In this document: in pieces, positions 1 to 6,423 of the stretch
How the letters are laid out: each line of letters starts with the position of its first letter
Position numbering within the stretch: the first letter of the stretch is position 1
Assembly (NCBI GenBank): GCA_017940085.1
Contig: JAGAZK010000205.1
Location: 1 to 6,423, forward strand
Direction: 5' to 3'
Length of the DNA stretch: 6,423 bases
From: Campylobacter sp.
GTDB lineage: Bacteria > Campylobacterota > Campylobacteria > Campylobacterales > Campylobacteraceae
The notes under the pieces: generated by a model
What the model was told of the DNA's origin: nothing
Seen by the model: only the letters and a program-made list of their open reading frames with translations
Databases searched by the model: none
Position numbers and translations under genes: made by a program

Positions 1-452
1 CTATGAGTTAATGCCACAGCTATCGCATCTGTAATATCAAGAGGTTTGATTTGTTTATTAATCCCTAACATTTTTTTGACCATAAAAGCGACTTGTTCTT
101 TATCGGCTTTGGCTTTGCCTGTGATTGCTTTTTTGATTTGAAGTGGAGTATATTCAGCAAATTTACCATGAACTTGCAAAATTTTTAGGCTTAGGGCTCC
201 ACGAAACTGAGCAAGTTTTAGAACTGTTTTTGGATTGTAAGCAAAAAATATATCCTCAACTGCGACAAAATCGATCTTGTGAGTCTTGAAAATCAAATCC
301 AAGCCCTCGCAAAGTTGAGTGATTTGAAATTGCAAATTATCTGGTGCGATTTTGATAAGTCCTGCTTCAATGAGAGTTTTTTTACCAAGATTTTTTTCAA
401 TCACAGCATAGCCACAATTTTTTGTGCCCGGATCTATACCTAAAATTAACAT
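1..452 (-). CDS. ruvC: RuvC, Holliday junction resolvase (3' end cut by window)
   Basis: RuvC is the dimeric endonuclease that cuts Holliday junctions symmetrically, working with the RuvAB branch-migration motor in the cytoplasm. Read on the minus strand from the ATG at 452-450, the frame is open for 150 codons to the window edge. It opens with [19 protein letters not shown], the RNase H-fold first strand of the family. All four acidic catalytic positions can be placed: D7, E66 (in VAVED), D139 and D142 (in PLDITDA). The F-A-Y-N-P-K-T stretch at 70-76 follows the second strand, as in Campylobacter relatives. A GGAG Shine-Dalgarno (complement of 458-461) lies five bases before the ATG and supports this start. 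Family length is about 160-175 residues, so only the last ten or so should be missing. It is divergent from dnaA. Nothing suggests decay. The assignment is secure. Confidence 0.96.
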   Translation of the reverse strand, partial: MLILGIDPGTKNCGYAVIEKNLGKKTLIEAGLIKIAPDNLQFQITQLCEGLDLIFKTHKIDFVAVEDIFFAYNPKTVLKLAQFRGALSLKILQVHGKFAEYTPLQIKKAITGKAKADKEQVAFMVKKMLGINKQIKPLDITDAIAVALTH

Positions 453-497
453 TTAATCTCCATTTTATAATTTATGCTTTTGTGTATCAATAATGTA

Positions 498-503
498 ATT
501 TTA
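498..503 (-). promoter_or_regulatory. Candidate -10 element for ruvC
   Basis: Read on the minus strand this is TAAAAT, preceded by TGAT, which loosely resembles the extended -10 of Campylobacter sigma-70 promoters. It would give a leader of about 40 bases before the ruvC ATG. A second A/T-rich candidate (TATAAA, complement of 464-469) lies too close to the Shine-Dalgarno to be attractive. In DNA this A/T-rich such hexamers are common by chance, so this is a tentative call. If right, the ruvC and dnaA promoters sit back to back within about 25 bp. Confidence 0.3.
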
Positions 504-537
504 ATCAAAATTTTGCTAAAATGGCAAGAATTTTGAT
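504..537. repeat. Imperfect inverted repeat over the dnaA promoter
   Basis: The left arm ATCAAAATT (504-512) plus TTGC (513-516) pairs with GCAA (524-527) plus AATTTTGAT (529-537). This gives 13 complementary base pairs interrupted only by one unpaired G at 528, around a seven-base centre TAAAATG. The centre contains the last bases of the putative dnaA -10. There is no G/C-rich stem with a following U-run, and the flanking genes are divergent, so a terminator is unlikely. An operator for a dimeric regulator is the natural reading, but that is inference; the symmetry itself is seen directly. Confidence 0.6.
514..522 (+). promoter_or_regulatory. Probable extended -10 of the dnaA promoter
   Basis: The sequence TGCTAAAAT fits the TGnTAtAAT-like extended -10 that dominates sigma-70 promoters in Campylobacter and Helicobacter, where a conserved -35 is usually absent. 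It lies 33 bases before the dnaA start codon, predicting transcription from about 529-530 and a short leader of about 26 bases that carries the Shine-Dalgarno. No better candidate is visible in the 103-bp gap. The transcription start itself is inferred. Confidence 0.6.
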
Positions 538-544
538 ATTTATA

Positions 545-549
545 AAGGA
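545..549 (+). promoter_or_regulatory. Shine-Dalgarno site that fixes the TTG start of dnaA
   Basis: AAGGA lies six bases upstream of the TTG at 556-558. No ATG or GTG occurs in this frame between the upstream in-frame stop (TAA at 517-519) and the TTG, and the first in-frame ATG is residue 172, inside the AAA+ domain. The ribosome site therefore supports TTG as the true start. Confidence 0.8.
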
Positions 550-555
550 TTTTTT

Positions 556-1875
556 TTGGCTGTTGATGAGATTTTAAATCTTTTGTGCGATGAGATTTCT
601 AAAAACGAAGCTCAAAATTATATTTCACAGCTGAAATTTGATGAAAAATTATCAAATGATGATAAAGTAGTTTTCACAGCTCCAAACGATATTTTGGCTA
701 AATTTATTCAAACAAAATATTCACAAAAAATAGCTCATTTTTTTGAAGTCAAAAACGGCATTAGACCAGAAATTAAAATAATCAACCAAAAAAGCAAAAC
801 CAATAATAAAAAATATAGTTCAAATTTAATCAAAACTCAAAGCTCTGTTTTAAATCCTGAGTTTGTATTTGATAATTTTGTGGTTGGAAACTCAAATCAA
901 TTTGCTTATTCTTTAGCAAAAGACGCTGCTCAAAATCCTGGTCAAAAATATAATCCGATTTTTATTTATGGCTCAACTGGGCTTGGCAAAACTCATCTTT
1001 TGCAATCAATTGGAAATTATTGTTTAGAAAAAAATAAATCCGTTATTTGTGTAACTGCTGAACAATTTATGAATGATTTCACATTTGCTCTTAATACTAG
1101 AAATACAAAAGACGGAACAATGTCTAAATTTAAAGAAAAATACCGAAATTGCGATGTTTTGCTTATAGATGATGTTCAATTTTTTAGTAGATCAGAAGCA
1201 GTTCAAGAAGAATTTTTTCACACTTTTAATGCTATCCGTGAAAAACAAGGTCAAATAGTCCTTACTTCGGATAAAGCACCAAAATTACTTCACGGATTTG
1301 AAGAAAGATTAAAAAGTCGTTTTGAATCTGGCTTGAGTGCGGATATTACACCACCAGAACTTGAAACAAAAATAAAAATAATCAAAATGAAATGTCAATT
1401 TGATGGGATAGATTTAAATGATGAAATTATTAATTATATCGCTATAAATATGGGTGATAATATTCGTGAGATTGAAGGAGCACTAACTACAATCAATGCT
1501 TATGCAAATTTAATGCACCAAAATATCACAATTGAGTTTGCAAAAAACATAATAAAAGACCAAATTAAAGCAAAAAAAGAAAATATTTCACTTGAAAATA
1601 TAATAAAAATTGTGGCAAAAGAAACAAATGTGAAAATAGCAGATATAAAAAGCAAAAATAAAACCAAAAAAATCGTTGATGCTAGAAGAATTTGTATATA
1701 TTTAGCAAAAAATCTAACACCAAATTCAATGCCACAACTTGCAATTCATTTTGGGCTAAAAGATCACAGTGCAGTCAGTCATAATATTAAAAAAATCAAC
1801 GAAATAATGGATAAAGATTCATATTTTAAAGCGACAATAGAAGAACTAAAAAATAAAATAGTTTCAAAGGAATAA
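556..1875 (+). CDS. dnaA: DnaA, chromosomal replication initiator
   Basis: DnaA is the AAA+ ATPase that binds DnaA boxes at oriC, forms a filament, melts the unwinding element and recruits the helicase. The 439-residue product has the usual four domains. Domain I covers about 1-75 (LKFDEK and KFIQTKYSQKIAHFFEV are Campylobacter-like), and domain II is a short Lys/Asn/Ser-rich linker at about 76-98. Domain III, about 99-330, has Walker A GSTGLGKT (139-146), Walker B VLLIDD (201-206), the arginines of RLKSRF (251 and 255, box VII) and sensor II R304 in NIREIEGAL. Domain IV is a helix-turn-helix with R377 of the basic loop and the signature KDHSAVSHNIKKI (402-414). The start is TTG, with a good AAGGA site and no alternative start nearby. 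The gene is transcribed toward the putative oriC just downstream. Length and motifs are normal for the family, and no lesion is visible. Confidence 0.98.
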   Translation: MAVDEILNLLCDEISKNEAQNYISQLKFDEKLSNDDKVVFTAPNDILAKFIQTKYSQKIAHFFEVKNGIRPEIKIINQKSKTNNKKYSSNLIKTQSSVLNPEFVFDNFVVGNSNQFAYSLAKDAAQNPGQKYNPIFIYGSTGLGKTHLLQSIGNYCLEKNKSVICVTAEQFMNDFTFALNTRNTKDGTMSKFKEKYRNCDVLLIDDVQFFSRSEAVQEEFFHTFNAIREKQGQIVLTSDKAPKLLHGFEERLKSRFESGLSADITPPELETKIKIIKMKCQFDGIDLNDEIINYIAINMGDNIREIEGALTTINAYANLMHQNITIEFAKNIIKDQIKAKKENISLENIIKIVAKETNVKIADIKSKNKTKKIVDARRICIYLAKNLTPNSMPQLAIHFGLKDHSAVSHNIKKINEIMDKDSYFKATIEELKNKIVSKE

Positions 1876-1876
1876 A

Positions 1877-1884
1877 TGTGAAAA
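1877..1884 (-). promoter_or_regulatory. DnaA box (TTTTCACA, minus strand)
   Basis: The plus strand reads TGTGAAAA, so TTTTCACA lies on the minus strand with the TTCAC core reported for Campylobacterota DnaA. It starts two bases after the dnaA stop codon. An identical copy begins exactly 10 bp downstream, which places both on the same helical face. Confidence 0.65.
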
Positions 1885-1886
1885 TA

Positions 1887-1894
1887 TGTGAAAA
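1887..1894 (-). promoter_or_regulatory. DnaA box (TTTTCACA, minus strand), tandem copy
   Basis: This is an identical TGTGAAAA to the site at 1877-1884, with a start-to-start distance of 10 bp. The shared preceding AA(A/T) makes the pair a short direct repeat. One-turn spacing favours cooperative DnaA binding; that is inference. Confidence 0.65.
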
Positions 1895-1948
1895 TAAAAA
1901 TAAATTTTTTCAAGTCAAAAAATACAAAATATCATCATTTGAAATAAA

Positions 1949-1956
1949 TTTTCACA
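1949..1956 (+). promoter_or_regulatory. DnaA box (TTTTCACA, plus strand)
   Basis: This exact TTTTCACA is in opposite orientation to the two boxes at 1877-1894, about 55 bp away. It is followed immediately by a weaker box, forming a closely packed pair next to the A/T-rich side of the gap. Confidence 0.65.
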
Positions 1957-1957
1957 A

Positions 1958-1964
1958 ATTCACG
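1958..1964 (+). promoter_or_regulatory. Weaker DnaA box (ATTCACG) next to the unwinding element
   Basis: ATTCACG keeps the TTCAC core (1959-1963), 8 bp downstream of the core in the preceding box. It is the box closest to the trinucleotide run and A/T tract, the position from which a DnaA filament would extend onto single-stranded DNA. Confidence 0.5.
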
Positions 1965-1965
1965 C

Positions 1966-2005
1966 CTATAACTAATACTAAAAATAAATATTAAAATTTA
2001 AAAAA
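1966..2005. other. Candidate DNA unwinding element with DnaA-trio-like repeats
   Basis: After the last box and a short GC step (GCC, 1964-1966), the plus strand reads CTA-TAA-CTA-ATA-CTA (1966-1980). Four of the five triplets place A at the middle of the complementary 3'-NAN-5' trio recognised by DnaA filaments in Bacillus-type origins. The next 25 bases (1981-2005) contain only A and T. The order box, GC spacer, trios, A/T tract matches the published basal unwinding arrangement, but one triplet deviates and the match is by eye. Confidence 0.5.
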
Positions 2006-2008
2006 GGA
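2004..2008 (+). promoter_or_regulatory. Shine-Dalgarno of dnaN
   Basis: AAGGA lies six bases before the dnaN ATG, in the same form and spacing as the dnaA site. It directly abuts the A/T tract of the putative origin, so the dnaN leader overlaps the unwinding element. Confidence 0.75.
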
Positions 2009-2014
2009 AAAATC

Positions 2015-3085
2015 ATGAAGGTTTTAGTCAAAAAAAGCATTCTTGAATCAATCGTAGCAAATGTAAATCCATATCTTGAAAAGAAAGATTTAAGCTCAAT
2101 TAATTCTCATATTTTCATATCAGCTATAGGTGATACTCTAAACATAAAAGCTACAGATCATGAAATTGGTCTTGCTTACAAAATATCAAACAATATCACG
2201 ATCAATGAAGAAGGACAAGCCACAGCAAATGGAACCAAACTTCTCCAAATCATAAAAGGTCTAAAAGATGGAGATATTACGCTTGAGACTGATGATAAAT
2301 ATATTTTTATAAGACAAAACAATTCAAAATACAAACTCCCTATGCAAAATCCAAGTGATTTTCCTGCTTTTCCAAATACAGATGACAAAAGCAAATTTGA
2401 AATAAATGCAGGAATAATTAGTAGATCTCTCAAAAAAATATCGCCTTGTATTGATGTCCAAAGTCCAAAAATAGAAATCACAGGAGCTCTTTTGGATATT
2501 CAAGATCAAAAGATAAATTTAGTAGCTACTGATAATAAAAGACTTAGTATTTATAAACTAAATTTAGCTTTAGGAAAAGAATTTAAATTAATTATTCCTA
2601 AAAAAGCAATCACAGAAATTCAAAAATTATTTTTTGAAGATATAGAAATTTATTATGATGAAAACATATTTATAGCAATTTCTCCAAATTTTGAGTTTTT
2701 TACAAAATTAATTAATGGAAATTATCCAAATTATGAAAAAATCATTAAAGATGATTTTAAAAATAATATAAATTTAGATAGAGATAAAATGGTAGATGGT
2801 ATAAAAACTATTTCTATGCTCTCAGAAAATATTAAAATTACTTTCAATAGCGATAATATACTTTTTGAAAGCCACAATGAAGATAATAGCGAAGCAAAAA
2901 CAAGAATAAATTATGATTTAAATTTAAACGATAGTTTTAGTTTTGTTGTAAAGACTAAATTTATTTTAGATTTTCTTTCAAGTATAGAAAATACTGAATT
3001 TAAACTAGGATTTAATGATCCAACACTCCCTTTTGTGCTAGAAAGTGGAGAACTAAAAACAATTATTGTTCCAATGAATGAATAA
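2015..3085 (+). CDS. dnaN: DnaN, DNA polymerase III beta subunit (sliding clamp)
   Basis: DnaN is the ring-shaped dimer that encircles DNA and tethers the replicative polymerase, and is also a docking platform for repair and mismatch-repair proteins. The product has 356 residues, close to the roughly 355 of C. jejuni, and should fold as three clamp domains of about 120 residues each. Visible family landmarks are TDHEIGL (48-54), LPMQNPSDFPAFP (108-120), ATDNKRLS (171-178), LINGNYPNYEKII (232-244), NDPTLPF (334-340) and the C-terminal IIVPMNE, where the PM pair sits at the hydrophobic partner-binding cleft. The ATG has a well-placed AAGGA. A promoter could lie in the A/T-rich origin region or upstream of dnaA, and no terminator separates dnaA from dnaN. 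gyrB follows after 13 bases. Base composition is strongly A/T even for this window, with no sign of disruption. Confidence 0.97.
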   Translation: MKVLVKKSILESIVANVNPYLEKKDLSSINSHIFISAIGDTLNIKATDHEIGLAYKISNNITINEEGQATANGTKLLQIIKGLKDGDITLETDDKYIFIRQNNSKYKLPMQNPSDFPAFPNTDDKSKFEINAGIISRSLKKISPCIDVQSPKIEITGALLDIQDQKINLVATDNKRLSIYKLNLALGKEFKLIIPKKAITEIQKLFFEDIEIYYDENIFIAISPNFEFFTKLINGNYPNYEKIIKDDFKNNINLDRDKMVDGIKTISMLSENIKITFNSDNILFESHNEDNSEAKTRINYDLNLNDSFSFVVKTKFILDFLSSIENTEFKLGFNDPTLPFVLESGELKTIIVPMNE

Positions 3086-3098
3086 AGGTAGGTAATAA

Positions 3099-5407
<2,309 letters not shown>

Positions 5408-5408
<1 letters not shown>

Positions 5409-6423
5409 TGCTATATTCACAACATAAAGAGCGTGTAAAAAGATTTTTTACCGCTCTTAAAATTTCAATTCCTTTTATAATACTGATTTTTTTATGGATT
5501 TATACTTTTTTTAATTTTGAAGATATAGAACAAAGAGATATTATATTATTCGCAATTTTGAGCCTTTTTTATGTTTATTATAATTTTTATATGATTTACA
5601 ATGTCTTTAATACTAGTGATATAGAGCCAGTAACAAATGTCTTTAATAGGCACAAATTTGGTAAATTTGTTAAAAGAAAAGCCAACAAAAATAAAATTTT
5701 AGCAGTAATTGGCATAAAAAATATAGATGAGATTACTGATAGATATGGGCTTGAAAATGTTGATTTTGTGCTTAAAAATTTTATTATCACATTTAATAGC
5801 TTTTTAGAAAAACACAAAATCAAAAATGTCCCAATAGGTCGGTTTATAAATGGTTATTTTTTGGCAGTTTTTGATCATAGAAATGATTTAGAGCATTTGC
5901 TTAAGACTTTTAGCATAGAAATAAACAAAAATGGCATTAATGATATAGAAGTAAGGATCGCTTTTAGCACTACCCCATTTATCAAAAGCCTTAGCAATGC
6001 GATTTCTACGCTTTCGTATAATTTGCTCAATCAAGATAAAGTTGTTGATTTGGATTTATACGAACAAAGAATAGCAAATTTACTCCAAAATGGCGAGTTT
6101 TCTTTTAAATTTCAAACTATAAAATCACTAAAAAATCAACCAAATTTAATATATTTAGTCCAAAAAGTAAATTTAGAATTTGAAAACATAACAAAAACAA
6201 ATTTAATTCAAATCATAAACAAACTCGGTCTTGAAATAGAATATGATCTAAATTCGCTAAAAACGCTGTTTAAAGAAAAAATATTTAATAAAATTAATAG
6301 CCAAATTTTTATTGAAATTTCAGCTGTGAGTATCAGAAATCCGCATTTTCAAAGAGAGCTTTTTAGCTTGATTGAAGAATATAAAATAGATCCAAAAAAG
6401 ATTGTTTTCGAGTTTTATGAAGA
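5408..6423 (+). CDS. Membrane-anchored degenerate GGDEF-EAL protein (3' end cut by window)
   Basis: The frame is open for 338 codons to the window edge. Two hydrophobic segments (about 19-35 and 45-66) with a short acidic loop between them anchor it in the inner membrane. The basic N-terminus (KERVKR) suggests both ends are cytoplasmic. A GGDEF-type fold follows: EPVTNVFNRHKF (73-84) is the family's D-x-(L/V)-T-x-(L/V)-x-N-R-x-x-(F/L) entry. The metal-binding aspartates are replaced (GIKNID, 102-107), the signature position reads INGYF (147-151) after R145, and no RxxD inhibitory site is seen. An EAL-like domain begins near 230 (FKFQTIKSL), but EAL reads QKV (252-254) and the metal-binding Asn of the next motif is E303 (FIEIS). 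E335, aligned with the E of EITE, is kept. It is probably enzymatically inactive in both domains and perhaps a c-di-GMP effector or scaffold. The ATG overlaps the gyrB stop (TAATG), with GGA six bases upstream, so translation is likely coupled. Confidence 0.85.

Larger units (their letters stand above)
1876..2005. other. Putative chromosomal replication origin (oriC)
   Basis: The dnaA-dnaN gap is 139 bp and non-coding. In C. jejuni the origin lies in the equivalent gap, and Campylobacterota DnaA boxes are known to share a TTCAC core. The gap has two inverted TTTTCACA boxes on the left, a plus-strand box pair in the middle, a trinucleotide run and then a pure A/T tract running up to the dnaN ribosome site. 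The order of boxes followed by A/T-rich DNA is that of a bacterial origin with its unwinding element on the dnaN side. The assignment rests on position plus motif layout; origin activity cannot be shown from sequence. Confidence 0.85.

Noticed and set aside
453..555. Second origin sub-region upstream of dnaA, as in the bipartite Helicobacter pylori origin
   Set aside because: I found no TTCAC or GTGAA core in this gap, so there is no DnaA-box support here.
1904..1923. Short inverted repeat ATTTTTT-CAAGTC-AAAAAAT as a terminator after dnaA
   Set aside because: The stem would be seven A:T pairs with no G/C, far too weak for intrinsic termination, and such repeats are expected in DNA of this composition.
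1986..1997. dnaN promoter -10 in the A/T tract (TATTAA or TAAAAT)
   Set aside because: Several equally good hexamers overlap in a region of pure A/T, so no single site can be defended.
2176..2509. Two overlapping minus-strand open frames (101 and 61 codons) inside dnaN
   Set aside because: They lie wholly within a well-supported dnaN, have no ribosome site or recognisable domain, and their composition is what the reverse of an A/T-rich coding frame produces.
3086..3098. Separate gyrB promoter in the dnaN-gyrB gap
   Set aside because: Only 13 bases separate the genes and they are occupied by the ribosome-binding sequence; any promoter would have to lie inside dnaN, where none stands out.
5596..5823. 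75-codon minus-strand open frame with hydrophobic residues
   Set aside because: It is antisense to the GGDEF-like domain, whose forward frame shows clear family motifs. The hydrophobicity comes from reading Lys/Asn/Ile-rich codons backwards.

Overview
This window is the chromosome replication-origin neighbourhood of a low-GC (roughly 30% by eye) member of the Campylobacterota, most likely genus Campylobacter. The DnaA, DnaN and GyrB proteins have Campylobacter-type sequence. The order ruvC(-) / dnaA(+) / dnaN(+) / gyrB(+) matches, from memory, the junction where Campylobacter jejuni genomes are conventionally opened (ruvC last, dnaA first). The proteins differ enough from C. jejuni that I do not assign a species.

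Layout. Positions 1-452 (minus strand) hold ruvC without its last residues, cut by the window edge. Positions 453-555 are a divergent intergenic region with a TGnTAAAAT-type -10 for dnaA, and a near-perfect 13-bp-stem inverted repeat encloses that -10. Positions 556-1875 are dnaA, which must start at a TTG codon. Positions 1876-2014 are the dnaA-dnaN gap and look like oriC: two TTTTCACA boxes on the minus strand exactly 10 bp apart, a TTTTCACA/ATTCACG pair on the plus strand, a CTA-type trinucleotide run resembling a DnaA-trio, and then 25 bases of pure A/T. Positions 2015-3085 are dnaN, 3099-5408 gyrB, and 5408 to the window end a membrane-anchored GGDEF-EAL-like protein. That last gene overlaps the gyrB stop by one base and is cut at its C-terminus.

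How the genes work together. DnaA binds and melts the origin, DnaN is the clamp for the replicative polymerase, GyrB is the ATPase subunit that relieves positive supercoils ahead of the forks, and RuvC resolves Holliday junctions formed during repair of damaged forks. dnaN, gyrB and the GGDEF-EAL-like gene are tightly spaced, with no visible terminator between them, and probably form one transcript. The last gene is the outlier: it has the architecture of a c-di-GMP turnover enzyme, but the visible catalytic signatures of both domains are degraded.

I found no mobile element, CRISPR array, tRNA or rRNA, and no convincing undescribed system. The points most worth a second look are the origin architecture, the palindrome on the dnaA promoter and the catalytically degenerate GGDEF-EAL protein coupled to gyrB.
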